A stretch of 64,000 nucleotides of DNA from Enchytraeus crypticus (GCA_905160935.1 CAJHZI010000207.1:1429501-1493500), one strand, 5' to 3'. Positions 46,401 through 57,204 are shown, counted from the stretch's first letter. Notes: generated by a model not told the origin, from the sequence alone. Made by a program: numbers and translations.

Positions 46401-49400
46401 GTATAGATATAGACCCTCTTTGTACCCCCTGTTCAACGTGCACCACTTGAGCGGACAGCTCTACCAGTTTGTCGTTCACAATCTTTATGTCGTGTTTTAA
46501 CTCATACACGACGGCAGAAATCGAAGAAACATCTGCATCAATAAAATTCATTGGCGGTAAACGTCGTAAATTAATGGCACAGAATGGAGGTACCTCCCCC
46601 TAAATCACATCTAGCCTCTCCCACAGGTCAGCGATGTCATCCAGGTCGAGTCTCGCCTTGACCTCGCCGGTCCGCCTGTTAATATTTCAAGGAATGTCCA
46701 CCGTCCAACCCCCTGATTTCAGCTTATCCGCTACACTAAAGAGCACATTCTTAGCTTCCACAATCTCGATCACTGAATAGAAGCTTACCACTCTTGAAAT
46801 TAAATCAGCTTTCACTTTACCACTTGCATTGTTCTGCCAATAGCACAGCAGCTCATTCACTACAGGTGCGCTATTTGCCATTATACTGTTTACTACACAA
46901 AGTTTTCAACTCCGCTATGACACTATGATATATTTAAGGAAAGTCCACGAGAATAAAGCTGGAACTATAAACTCTTCTATATTCTACCAATATTCTCATA
47001 GGATAAGTCCATATATTAGAGAAAAACGAATATTTAGTAATCCACAGCAGCTAAATTATTGTTACGGTCCGCCATGACACCATGGACATAAGGCACGCTA
47101 AAAGGAAATTTTTTTAGGGATGAGATAGTAATGGGGTGAGATAGTAATGATTCAATTCATCGCCCACGAAACATAAGCGATCATCGTTTTTAGAAGCGAT
47201 TTGAGAGCACACTTCAGTATAAATGTGCCCCTGCCATAGGATAGCAATCAAACTATGACTGCCTGTATGCTCGTTATGTGCTTTGTTATTTCGGTAATAT
47301 AAGTGTGGCAGTCTGTTGAGTCCTTGGTCGTAAAAGCAAATTGGTTAGAGCCAGGAGAGATCAAGATTCATATTAGTTTTCTTGTCACGGTTGAAAGCAG
47401 CACCATCCACCTGAGTGGAAAGATTTTAGACTTTCTTGTTTGTTTATACCTTAGGCCATGAAGTTGGTAGGTATTCTCTCTCTTAGTGCATAGCCTACTG
47501 GCGGGTCCATGGTATATAATGCCTCTACTCTTCTCTTTTGCTTTTCTCTTCCAATATGAATGGCATGATTTTAACTATTGCTAAATTAAAAGGTTATATC
47601 ATATTGGCACTTCCTACTTCATATAACTTCTTCTTTTCTCTGCGTAATGTCACTTTGTGGACACCAGAGCAGCCTCCTTTACCTTCTGTCTCCACTGATA
47701 CTGGTCCTGGGCAAGATCATATACATCACTCTGTGCTAGGTTATATTTAGTGTCTATTTGTTCTATATCTTTATTATATTGTTTAATTAAAGTATATTTA
47801 TATCCCACACGTAGTTTCAGTTTATTATTTCTTTTTGTATAATTTAGAGCTTTTCTTACTGGAGTATTTTCATCCAATCTTAGCATATGTCCTATCCAAC
47901 GGAGTCTTTTGAATTTTATTAACTCACTCCATGGTTTTTCTTGTGTTCTCTCATATAGGTCCCTATTGCTAATTATGTGTGGGTATTTTATATTTAATAT
48001 GATTCTCAATAGTTTTCTTTGAAATATATAGATCTATATTACTTTCCATGCTTTTAGTTATTATCCTTAATTCACTATTATATATAAAGATAGGTTCATA
48101 TAACTAAGAAGCATTTAGGTCCCCTGTAGAAGTGTTATTAAACGGGCAATAACATTTAGATATCTAGTTTTACTGTACTAACACTAAATTAAAATAAAAT
48201 ATAAAAAATTCTCCTTTAATAATGGGCTTGATTTAGCGCATTGCTTTAGCTGCGCGTCACTGAACGACGTTAAGATTTCTAAAGTCCGGGCAGTACTGGG
48301 ATGGGTGACCAACTTGGAAGTTGGGAGTGATGAGAGATTTGAATGGAAAAATTCCTGTGGGTGTTGTAAGGTTTTTCCTAAAACCGCTCCGGTTGCAATC
48401 AGTGCGCCATCAATGATCAAAATTCCTAATAGTCATGATCACGATTCCCAATAACCACGGAATGAAGTAGAAAATAATGAAAACTACAAAAACGGAAACT
48501 ATGCAAGCAAAATTCACTATTATATGCGCTATTTCATGTGTATTGCCATATAATCAACAAAAAGTAATAATAATTAACTAAAGACAATATTTTATATATC
48601 TGTTTAATTTGATTTATTTTAGTTCACACAAAAACAAAAAATACACAGTAATCATATATGTATAAACAAATACATATTATATTAAAATAGAGACGGCAAA
48701 CAGTCAATGATTGCATTAAAAGCAATAGTGGATTACATATAAATTGGTCTATAATATCTTAAGGTGCTTTTCGGCCATCGAGCAAGACACAAACTGCTTC
48801 ATACTTGCAACACTAATGTATAAACAAATGAAATCTAAAGCACATTATGAGCTCCAGTATTCATTTAAATTTCTTGATTGAGAAAACATTTAGACGTTTT
48901 CTTAAAATAGATTGTCTTGGAGAGCATTCCTTAAAATGGTTAGGCTAAACGTTCCATTTTCTATTGAGAAGATGCATTAAAACACTGAGTGTTAGAATTG
49001 ACAGTGTAATTTAGACTAAAGTAACGTTTGAAATGAGTAATGTGAGTAGTGAATATTCACTATGCATATTATTATTCATGTACAAAAGCTTAGTTACGAT
49101 GTTTGAAAGGGTATGTGGAAGGTATATTTCATGATGCCTCAGTTTCAAAAGAATGAATGGATTACAATGAATGGATTTATTGCTAATTTATGCAATAAAT
49201 TAGCTGTAAGAGTACTATATGAAAATAATTATTCTCTGACATGACTGGTTAGTTTTATCTTTAAAAAATATTTAGTATAAATAACTAAAAATTGAATAGT
49301 ACTTTAAATATTATAAACGGAACACCTCGGGAATAAGTTGTCTCCAATGCAGAATAAACGTTTTAGTACAGTCTTTCAAGCTGTGCCTGTTTTCTAGTTC

Positions 49401-52400
49401 CGTGCGTGTTTACTACTACTTTTTCAATCATTACTTGTCTTTATGTTTTGTCTATGACTTCCTCTCAAGTTCTGGAATACCAGTTATCTGCATGACAGAT
49501 TTATGCAATATACTAATTTACTATATATGAAAAGTCTTAGCATAGGAGTTTCTTAATCAATAGATTATTATATGGTTGTTGATGTTTTACAGGAGCAATG
49601 GGAGTTGTTTGCTCAAGCAATGGCTCATTGCACTGAGAAGCCAAACACCAGTGATACTGTGATTGCTCAAGCAACGACTCACTACTCTGAGGCACTAAAC
49701 AGTAGTGGCTTTGTGATTGCTCAAGCAACTGAATCTACTGGGGTAGCTGAAGAAGTTGTTTACTCAAATATAATTGCTGCAGAGTCTGCTCAAGGCGATC
49801 CAATGCTGCGATCGAATTCGAAGTTTAAGGCTATTAAAGGAATTTCAGAAAGTTGTTTGCCACTCCTTGAGCCACGAGCTGATGAAATCAATGACGGCGA
49901 CTTGGAACAAAACTGTATGCCTAGAAACACTTCAAATCAAGTGAGTGATAGCTATGGAGTTAGGACTGATGTGCCGCTGGAGCTGGAGGCCTCAGTTGCA
50001 GTAGTTGACATTGATGTGTCTCTGCAGATCAATTTCGACGCCACTAAACCTGATCTGAGCAACGAGCTGAAATATACTATGAAAACCCCTGTCTGTAAGT
50101 TTAATCCTGATTTTTTCAATTTTATGCTAAACTTAATAGAAAGTAAACATGTTCACAATATGATTTTTCTGTGTGTTTAGTATTGTTTTGGATGAATGAG
50201 TGCTTGGTAAATAGAGTACCGCTTGTTGACGCTCAGTTGGACCATCTCTGAATGTATTTCTCACGGCATTGAACATTATGTAGCAAACTCGTAGTGCTCC
50301 AACTCATTTCGTTTACAAAGTTACTAAAGCACTGCACATTTAAAATTTAAAATCTGACATGGAACAGTAGGCCTATTCGAAAGACTGTTAAAGCGCACCG
50401 CGCATGGTTCCTTCATGCTGCCAAATTATTCTTACTACCTGCCGTGAATTTCTTCTACAGTGGCAGTCAGGCTCTATGTTCACCTCATCTGCTGGCGCTC
50501 TCATCTACAGCCGCCTTCGACGGAGACTCGAACCCTAAGCGCACGCACCGCTCGAACGCCTAGCTGCCACCTCGCATTCCACACGTCAGCGATTGGCGGC
50601 CGGGACGCGGGCATCAGCCCGACAATACAAGACTGAACAATACTTTGTGTTTTTGCTGATAACTGGAGATTCTAAGATGACCGTGTTGCAGCCGCTGGGA
50701 ACTACTGCTTGTCAGAAACACCTTTAGTGGCTTAATTTAATATCAGTAGCAGCAGCAAAAATAAAATAACACAGGAAAATGTTTTTAAGTTATCGTTCAT
50801 GCGTAATTTCCTAGCTCAGTTCTCACGTTCATTAGTTTCCTCTGCATTGTTCAACATAATATCATTAACTCGGCAAACACTCTCAATAATTGCAGCAAGA
50901 TTTATGCAGGATAACTTTGGCATACCTAACTAAGCCTCTTACTATGTCGACGGCTAGTATATGGCATTATAGCCTATCTATCATCAAAACACTAAAATGT
51001 TCAATATTCGAGCTAATTGATCTATTTGGACATGTTTTTGGTTATTGTTCTTATCGATATAGTCACGTTTTTAAAGCCAGAACAAGCAGTTTGATATAAA
51101 CATGTGTTAATTTTTCTAAACTTAAAATAACAGTTGTAATTTTAGCTTGCTTAGTCGTTTTTCTGATAATTAATGACTGCTTTCAATTTTACTAGGACTA
51201 TGAAACATCTGATAAGTACTGCCATTAAGAAATGTCGTACTAAATGAATGACTGATACTCAAAGATGACTACTTTAAAATGCAATAAAATGTTACTATTG
51301 CATAGCGGTCATGAAGTAAAACTATCAGTTTATTGATACATGTGATAAAGCTACGACCTATCTGCAGAATTTTATCTATTTCAATGTTTATTTTATTTAT
51401 AGAATTTTATTTATTTCTATGTCAATTCATTTCTCTGTTGCTTTTATGGTTTTAATTGCTGAGTCATTGCGTTGTTGCAGCTGAATGCAGTCTACTAGGA
51501 ACAGGAGCTGTCAAAGTGCTGGATTTTGAGAGGAGTGCGTCACAGAACAATGAAATATTGCGAACTCAATTAATGTTGCCAATTCTTCAAGAAAGATATT
51601 TTTCAAAAGAGTTGAAGTTAAAACAGAGGTGCCATGGGAAATCTGATGAAAGAAGAATACTTAAGGCAATTGATAACCCAAAGACCCCTTTGACAACTGT
51701 TGTATGGTTAGAGGTTCAAGATGGGATCAATGAAGAGGACGTGACATGCGCAGCAATAAATCAAGAACACGATGATGCATTGATACCTCTGCTAAACAGT
51801 CATCTAATCAGTGAGGCAGCAGATGCAGAAACCAAGGAGTTTCTTGAATCTTACAGCGGTTCTGCTAGTGGAACCCAGTCTACCAGTGTCTCAGAACCAA
51901 GCATTGATCTTACTAGACAAGCGCGTCCTGTTAGCTTGACAAAGGAGAATCTTGTGCATATGACTGTGTCAGAGATTTTTGATTATTATGCCGGCAGACC
52001 TGATGGTATACGTCAAAATCACAAAAATTCAAAAAATCAATATTCGTTTAATCACATACTTCCTGCGACTGCTGAAGTATGTGATTGCTTCAATTCTGAG
52101 CGTCAGGTGATTGATAGCAATGCTCCGGCAGATACGGGAAAATTTGCCTTATCGACAACTCAGAGTTTTACCTCTTCATATTTGCCGGGTGTGAACAATT
52201 TTTCGACGTCAGTTTCGCCAGCTGCTTTAAGTCTGAATTCTGAAAAACTTAAAGTATCAGCACCTCTGAGTTTGGTAACCTCTGATACTATTACTCAATG
52301 CGGTTATTCGAAATTTCCCAAAAGAAGCAATGAGGAACGTACTACTTACGGTAATTATGCCATTTAACTGTTCTTTCTATATTCTAACTTCACGCCTTGT

Positions 52401-54761
52401 TCATACTCAAAGGTATTCGCTATTTTTTACAGTTTTACGCTTAATTCCTTCATAAATGTTTTTAAATTAGCGACGATTAAGTCTTCAAAATGATTTGAAT
52501 TTATGTTGATATTTTTCTAGGATTTTGAATTTTGTTGTTTAGAGTTGCATAGAAGTTTATGTATAATTTCTGAACTTCGGCATTGAGGTACATATTAGCA
52601 CTACTGTTCAACTCTTTTATGAGGGATTCTCTTATACTACCCCGCTCATACTCTTACAGTACTCTCCTAGGTAATGGCTGAGACCCAGTATAACGATTCC
52701 TGTCTTAGAAGCATATCACTGATGGGATGATCACCGAATATGAGCCCTGCATCTACTGATGTGCAGTCAGACATCTTACCGATATTCTATCGACTCCACC
52801 CACGCTAACCATGACAATCATGGATCTGTATATACACATATGATTAGAGAGTACATCAGGTCGTATATCACAGCTTTACTACTATAAGCCATTCACTTCC
52901 TAGGTTTCACAACTAAGTCAGTGAAATCTTCCAGAGTAACAAGATTTATTTATTTATTAAATTATTTATCACAGCTTACAGAACCGACTTTTAGAACGAA
53001 TTGACTAGATTTAAAAACACAAGTAGAGGTATGCGTAAAACGGAAATGAACATGTGAGGCAATCTTCTTTATTCTACATTTACTAGAAGGAGTAACCAGT
53101 ATCAATGACCTATGATCGGAAGTGGTTCAATCTAACGACTGTCCCGTAGTAATTAATGTGATATCATAATGTGTTATGCAGATATACTGTAAGAGAGTTA
53201 AGTGATAGTTGAAAAGACTTAGTTTTTAATCGTTCACTGATTTCACTTTTGGAATTTTCCCTGCAAATAATGTAAATTTCTCAGCGACAGGTCACTAAGT
53301 CTTAATTTAAAAAGAATAACTTGTTTTATTATGGATTTTACATACACGTATCATTAACATTACGTTACAAATTGGTAGATGAAGTTTACAAGACAAAACT
53401 AGCCAAGTGAAAAATCTAGTAAAGTGAACGTATTTGCGCTGCCAGACAAGATCATCAGTCTTAGAAGCTACAGATTTCTTCTACCCTAATCTTTTGATGG
53501 GACCAGCACCATTCAGGACCTCAATTCTATTACTAATTTTTACAAATTCTATTATTTGAATCAGTTTCTGTTATTAAAAGAAGACGTTCAGAGCATCAAC
53601 CGCATAGGAGGACTAGGTCGTTAAACAATTATAATTATATTATCAACTGTTACTATTAATGTTGTAGTTTTTATATATTACTAATATGGAGTTCTTTCTT
53701 GATTGATTAATGCCTCTAGGTGAGAGGGGACAGGAAGAAGCAGAGGTGAGATCAGATGATCAGCAAGCAATTCAGTCAACGTCAAATATTCCACTCCATA
53801 TCCTGGAGACCAGTGTAGATGATGATAGTAAGTTTGTAAAATGTCATTTTATTTATTTATATTTAGGCCCTGTAGAAAGCCGGAAGATTATTTAAAGTAT
53901 AGCAAAGCTCTGACAATTTATTTATCTATCTGTTTCTCTTGTTAGTACTCTGCATGATGTAAAAGATCCAAGGCAGAATTTTTCTCCTGAAACCTCATTT
54001 ATGAAACTAATATATATATTTGATGCCTTGAGTGTAGCCCGACTTTGTTTGAGGCTTCTTGGTTAACATTTGCTTTAAGTTAAATATTTTCGAGATGATT
54101 TTCAATTGCCTGCAGAATGACCATCTATGCAGTCGGCTTTTACTCTAAGACTTTAGGTACTACAATTGCAGCTTACTCCCATGACTTGTAGTTAGACAGT
54201 ATACGTAGTAAAATTTTACTGCTAAATATTGCACTGACCTTTTTTGATATTTTAGAGATTCTCAGTTTTTGTAAATTTTTCTATTATTTTAGCAGTTACA
54301 ATATGAGAATATTTTATCATTTGTTTTTAAAGAAAATTTGTATATGTTTTCTATCATGATACTGCTTTGAGAATATTCCATAACTCAATGTTGCTTCTCT
54401 AGATATTTTATTAATATAGTTAATCCTTAGATAGTATGCCTGTTTTGTGTCCGGGTTCCTGACGAATAGACTAATCATGGACATAAAAGGCGACGGTGAG
54501 CACCTCACCTGTATAGGCTCCAGAAATTGCTACACAATTTTCTAATCCAGACGCTAGTTAATTTGGGATTCAAGGGAAGAAGAAAAAAATGATGATGATG
54601 ATGATGACGACGACAACGATGAGCTAATCCTTTAGTGGCATACTATTGAGACTACTTACGTCATGCGTACCTAATACATACTGTATTTATTTACAGATTT
54701 TGTGCCAGAGAAACGACAACGGAGGAGTAAAGTGAAGGCTAAAAATGCTGTGAGTAGCTAA
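37444..54761 (+). CDS. Gene B: paralogue of gene A, unrecognised family
   Basis: Six coding exons join in phase: 37444-37570, 41258-41415, 49593-50094, 51481-52350, 53720-53827 and 54697-54761. They total 1,830 nt (609 residues). Intron phases are 1, 0, 1, 1, 1. Exon 1 (FAKARLKDFREIIPIYYKEV) and exon 2 (VRNMWREKPSDWPAGVFF, GDPSNK, MCSYLHGKLE) align with the gene A N-terminus at identical intron positions. Exon 3 contains an 18-residue tandem repeat starting IAQAT(T/E) and FAQAM. Exons 3-4 replace the single large exon 3 of gene A and are much shorter. The C-terminus reads SVDDDNFVPEKRQRRSKVKA, a basic probable nuclear-localisation signal. The last codons overlap a perfect donor (gct|gtgagt at 54748-54755), so the protein may continue into further exons. 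Introns 1 and 2 are filled with transposons. Confidence 0.85.
37608..37735 (-). mobile_element. tRNA-derived SINE, family 1
   Basis: The reverse complement shows 'gccagtagcgatgtcggtac' (A-box region), 'aattcaaatcctgggctcg' (B-box region), 'tcactgatattgctttcgcg' and 'gttaacatcag'. It lies only about 40 bp after the donor of gene B exon 1. Confidence 0.75.
37980..38170 (-). mobile_element. LINE-A 3' fragment (minus)
   Basis: The reverse complement includes 'gattagttggcctgacaaaa', 'agttaataaatgtgataaga', 'agttggattgaacatattat' and 'ggtttgcc'. It is collinear with 7725-7850 but diverged. Confidence 0.6.
38265..38600 (+). mobile_element. LINE endonuclease-domain fragment (LINE-A type)
   Basis: A 110-codon open frame encodes VEWMVAQVYMPKSDS, VYEHTEKFVKKEK, VIFMGDWNAVVGEGKDG, FGLGVRNERGQEPVDFC, then NEKRRRYT. 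This is the middle of an APE-type endonuclease (GDWN catalytic motif) of an RTE-like element. It supplies the domain missing from the 6766-8029 copy. It probably belongs to the same family, but the two do not overlap, so this is inferred. Confidence 0.8.
38790..39180 (-). mobile_element. Reverse-transcriptase-derived C-terminal fragment
   Basis: On the minus strand, across frameshifts: HGLSAYEALAESANIN, then RQTSISERSIMA, ERPNGVSQIPWDED, IVTDIFSASN and ADAGSAAEAA. The order matches the HGLSC...RH..IND...RPDG.T.IPW...D.T..DT...AG.AAE tail found at the end of many invertebrate retroelement polyproteins. It is heavily mutated. Confidence 0.6.
39181..39240. repeat. (ATT)n tract
   Basis: Imperfect 'attattattattgatattgttattattatt'-type run between two retroelement fragments. 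Confidence 0.9.
39250..39960 (+). mobile_element. Degenerate L2-like LINE fragment
   Basis: 'gacgttccacaagaacctgt' decodes to the VPQ.(S/P)VLG palm motif. 'cagttttatactgatgatac' gives QFYTDDT (YADD-type catalytic motif). 'aaaattgactattgcagtcc' gives KIDYCSPLLN, followed by VQNSLACVVC. The order matches the L2-like element at 42008-44130, with many frameshifts. Confidence 0.7.
40017..40825. mobile_element. Non-autonomous DNA transposon with GTAATTCCGTTAC repeats
   Basis: The left end 'gggtgattccacgaaaatgg' and the reverse complement of the right end 'tggcaattccacggtaacgg' agree at most positions, giving terminal inverted repeats of about 19-20 bp. TAAT lies outside both ends (40013-40016, 40826-40829). 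Inside are four copies of the near-palindrome gtaattccgttac (40413, 40434, 40623, 40800), a typical subterminal-repeat pattern. No transposase frame. It lies in intron 1 of gene B. Superfamily unassigned. Confidence 0.65.
41125..41190 (+). mobile_element. L2-like/SINE 3' tail fragment
   Basis: 'gacatcacctcgggtgagga' followed by 'gaaggacgttaaat' parallels 'gacatcatccctggatgagg' then 'aaacggacgttaaac' at 44080-44115. It has the same stem-loop plus ACGTTAA tail. It lies about 65 bp before the acceptor of gene B exon 2. Confidence 0.55.
41510..46881 (-). mobile_element. LINE-B non-LTR retrotransposon, interrupted by an L2-like insertion
   Basis: Read on the minus strand. ORF1 is represented by 46881-46687 (NSAPVVNELLCYWQNN) and 46551-45901, with frameshifts; the latter includes FVGRLHQDTTCQDVTDLL and KSAAFKVSFNAEFTEQVFNE. 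ORF2 starts at 45888: an APE endonuclease (LFSYNMRGFRSG, AIQEHWLHEDEL, IIAGDTNFDVS, SRIDHFFVS, SDHRPI), then a linker, then RT motifs VNNYRAITLIPVVSKLFELI. The text stops at about 44133 and resumes at about 42003 with DLQFGFKKGIGCSNAIFVFS, LDFKKAYDKIN, VRQGSSISPALFNVF and, after one TGA stop, YVDDLLLISAS (about 41555). The element is truncated at its 3' end near 41510. It lies in intron 2 of gene B, in antisense orientation to the gene. Confidence 0.85.
42008..44130 (+). mobile_element. L2-like LINE inserted in LINE-B
   Basis: 5'-truncated after the endonuclease, beginning LSSILDKHAPLK. Frame 42011-42790 covers the linker (SAKSLYYQNLI, KKFWGALDSLLDR, FFNDKIAKL) up to the frameshift at VVSPLLKN. 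The next frame resumes at LISKLLEKVI. About 27 codons expected between QSAYSK and VSALVLLDLSAAFDTIDH are missing. Frame 42874-43938 holds LRGVPQGSVLGPLLFSLYI, the catalytic box FYADNTQLY (YADN instead of YADD), NPSKTEYLLIGTP, LHWLPVNQRIKHKIALLTFK and APTIWNSLPANLRS. The 3' UTR ends 'gatgaggaaacggacgttaa' plus (ATT)n. The element is inactive. Confidence 0.9.
46882..47460. other. Gene B intron 2, between LINE fragments
   Basis: May include the LINE-B 5' UTR (upstream of 46881 on the minus strand). No other signature seen. Confidence 0.35.
47465..47535 (-). mobile_element. LINE-A 3' terminus
   Basis: The reverse complement reads 'ggcattatataccatggacc', 'cgccagtaggctatgcacta' and 'agagagag', the same 3' end as at 7985-8029. 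Confidence 0.75.
47650..48010 (-). mobile_element. Non-LTR reverse-transcriptase C-terminal fragment (third type)
   Basis: A 119-codon frame encodes RIILNIKYPHIISNRDLYER, KFKRLRWIGHMLRLDENTPV, then LAQSDVYDLAQDQYQWRQKV. It has the RWIGHxLRxD core and D-Q-WR tail of LINE C-termini, but it belongs to a subfamily distinct from LINE-A. Confidence 0.75.
48221..48470 (+). mobile_element. 5S rRNA-headed SINE
   Basis: The head is 'gggcttgatttagcgcattg'. The 5S-like part at 48263-48335 includes 'ccgggcagtactgggatggg' and 'tgaccaacttggaagttggg', the copy closest to the 5S intermediate element (TACTTGGATGGG). The body follows with 'gttgcaatcagtgcgccatc' and 'aataaccacggaatg'. Confidence 0.85.
48480..49590. 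other. Gene B intron 2, distal part; nothing identified
   Basis: AT-rich intronic sequence. No shared repeat or coding signature recognised. Confidence 0.5.
50515..50592 (-). repeat. tRNA-like head (SINE or tRNA pseudogene)
   Basis: On the minus strand: 'gtggcagctaggcg' (A-box-like, 50558-50571), about 20 nt, then 'cttagggttcgagtctcc' (a perfect B box at 50523-50535). The arms do not pair into a clear cloverleaf. It lies in a GC-rich island in intron 3 of gene B. Confidence 0.4.
50600..51480. other. Gene B intron 3, distal part; nothing identified
   Basis: No recognised repeat or coding region. Confidence 0.5.
52660..52815 (-). mobile_element. tRNA-derived SINE, family 1 (very degenerate)
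   Basis: The reverse complement has 'gtcgatagaatatcggtaag', 'gactgcacatcagtagatgc' and 'agggctcatattcgg' in the order of the 57381 copy. It lies in intron 4 of gene B. Confidence 0.4.
52820..53700. other. Gene B intron 4, remainder
   Basis: Contains (TTTA)n-like sequence at about 52945-52970. A weak resemblance to 31000-31110 suggests a shared LINE 3' region. Otherwise nothing identified. Confidence 0.35.
54500..54630 (+). mobile_element. RTE-like 3' tail fragment
   Basis: 'gctagttaatttgggattca' followed by 'agggaagaag' and (atgatg)n(acgacg)n, as at 10660-10715. It lies in the last intron of gene B. Confidence 0.5.
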
Positions 54762-55477
54762 GAAAAAGAATAGCTGTTTGGGAAAGAAACAGCTTCTAAG
54801 AAAGTTCTATATGCAAGGATTGGAGAATTTATCGCTATATCTATATACACAGATATAGTAATAGAATGATCAATCCTTGCATCACTGCTTACTAGCATAG
54901 CAATCTTATATTCATAATATTTACTGACATAATTATATAACACTACAGAATAACTTCGCTTTGTTTTGATTTGTAAATGATGATTTCACCAATTATATAT
55001 ATAATTATTTAAGTTTTTCTGCCGTCAAAGTTACTGCCCGTATAACTAATATAGATTACAGTCTTGTCGATTTGAAATGTCTACACCTTTAGGAGCTGAA
55101 ACGTTTCATTTTCTATGTTATCCAAGCGTCTTGAAACTCTGATTTCTTTATTTTCTAAACTGGCAAACTTTTATAGCTCAGTCTGGCTGACGGTGTAGCA
55201 GCTGGCTCTATCAAACTTTCCTCCCTTAATAACTTAATAACTTTTAAATGTCTCTTATTTAGTAAATATGAACAATTTAGAATATACTGGTTGTGCTATT
55301 TTTTTATGTCAGATTTGCTTTTTAGTTTGTTTCTTCGTTATTCATTATGATGTACTGTTTTTTCACTTACCGGTGTTGAATTCTGTGGGAGAGCAGTCTG
55401 ATATTTTGTAGGCTCTGCTATTGTTTCATAAATGATTCTCTTTTTTATAAAGATTAATCTATACGAAATTGCAATAG

Positions 55478-56005
55478 TACATAGCTTCAGTCTTCTTCTA
55501 TCGCTAGAATTAAATTTTGGATTGCGGCTACCTTCAGACAGTGTTGTCTCTTTTGACAAGGTTCGATTTGCCAGGGTAGTTTGAAGAAAGCAGCCATTTC
55601 AACTTTCTATATTCTTTCGATTTCGGCCAAACGTTAAATGCTCACTTTCGGTTTTCTTTCAGTTTCGGCCGAAGAAGATCATTATTTTCAGTTTAAAACT
55701 GACATTTTTAGTCAAATGTGGCTAATTATTACTACATTAGTACATAGCTTCAGTCTTCCTCTATCGTTAGAATTAAATTTTGGATTGCGGCTACCTTCCG
55801 ACAGTTTTGTCTCTTTTGACAAGGTTCGATTTGCCAGGGTAGTTTGAAGAAAGCAGCCTTTTCAACTTTCTATATTCTTTCGATTTCGGTCTAAAGTTAA
55901 ATGTTCACTATCGGTTTACTTTCGGTTTCGGCTGAAGAAGATCATTATTTTCGGTTTAAAGCTGACATTGTTAGTCAAATGTTGCTAATTACTACTAAAT
56001 TAATT
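55478..56005. repeat. Tandem duplication, 263-bp period
   Basis: Copies start at 55478 and 55741 ('tacatagcttcagtcttc') and stay collinear through 'gccagggtagtttgaagaaa' and 'gaagaagatcattattttc'. Both contain 'tttcggtttcggc'-type repeats. Frames inside are duplicated by descent, not evidence of coding. Confidence 0.9.
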
Positions 56006-56279
56006 CACTGCCAGCATGACATCTATATTTGTGTGCTTGATATAATGAAATCGTGGACTTCAGTGTCAATTTCCATGACCCTACGATTCATATCTGTGTT
56101 GCGCCGAGCTTGATATGTGCTGCTGCAACTAGTTTAAAGTCTGATAGTAGTACTAAGTAAATCAATATTATTTTGATGTGTATCGGACTTTGTGAATGAC
56201 CCAAGCTTTAAGATCTAAGACCTGGTAATACACGTGTATTAGACCTGGTAATACACGTGCTGCTTTGACTGTACCGATG

Positions 56280-56490
56280 AAGTGGCTCTACAATCTTATA
56301 AATTGAGGTCTAAGGACTCGGTATATGGAATGAACTAGAGTCCAAAAATTAGAGATTCAGACTCGAAAACTGAGACTTCCTTTCTTATAAACCGAGTTGT
56401 AAGGACTCGGATTCGGATTGAACTTGAGTCCAAAAATTAACGACTCGGACTCGAAAACTAAGGACTAGGACTCGGCTAATTTTTCACTAA
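56280..56490. repeat. GACTCGG-rich subterminal-type repeat
   Basis: Multiple copies of 'ggactcgg', 'gactcgaaaact' and 'gagtccaaaaatta' occur in both orientations. The layout resembles the ends of a non-autonomous DNA transposon, but no terminal inverted repeats were defined. Confidence 0.45.
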
Positions 56491-56947
56491 TTAGCTAGCT
56501 TGTTGTTGTTTGCCTGTTCATGTTAATCTGTAGGGGCATATATTTTACTGTACTAGAGAACCCGGTGGTATTTTTTTAAATAATCAAATTAAAAGATGTC
56601 AATTAAACTACTTTATAAATTTATTTTCTTTGGAATTTTCTGTGTATTAGATTAACCGGTGGTGTTAATTAAGTTAATCAAAGTAAAAGATGTCAAACTA
56701 TTGGTACAAATTTATTTTCTATGAAATCGTTACTTATGTTTTATCAATGTAGCATGGCTAAAAAGTAGTGTTTGGTATAATTTCAAATATTTTGATTTTA
56801 AAATCATTTCATTAGTGACTTGTATTTGAATTTAAAAATCAACATTTGCATGTGAGACGTCGTGATTTTCTTTCGCCAAAATCATTTTAAAACAAAATTT
56901 GGAACTTGTGTATTTGTGTTTTACTTATGATGTAGCATAATATAAAA

Positions 56948-57078
56948 AAGCTTGTAAAGCTAATGTTAACGTCAGTTTCCTCACTCGAAAGCGATTTCAG
57001 TGACGGGCAAGTCAAGGATTTGAACCCCGCACGTACTGATCCGCGGTCGAATATCTTACCGACATCGCCACTGGCTCC
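56948..57078 (-). mobile_element. tRNA-derived SINE, family 1
   Basis: The reverse complement begins 'ggagccagtggcgatgtcgg', has the B box in 'cggggttcaaatccttgac', then 'tcactgaaatcgctttcgag' and 'gaaactgacgttaacat'. Confidence 0.9.
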
Positions 57079-57204
57079 ATATAATAACAAATTAAAGGTT
57101 TGTCGTCAACTTATTGTTTATTATTTGTCGTCTCTTTATTTCTCGCCGATCTTCAATAGAAATAACTTCAAAATTTCTCATCGTCACTTACACCTGAACG
57201 AAAG

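Noticed and set aside
46171..46500. Plus-strand frame of 109 codons
   Set aside because: Shadow of the LINE-B ORF1 encoded on the minus strand.
55638..56113. Two similar frames with a VSAEEDHYF(Q/R)FK motif as duplicated exons
   Set aside because: They lie in a 263-bp tandem duplication and the similarity follows from it. Splice sites and domain features are absent.
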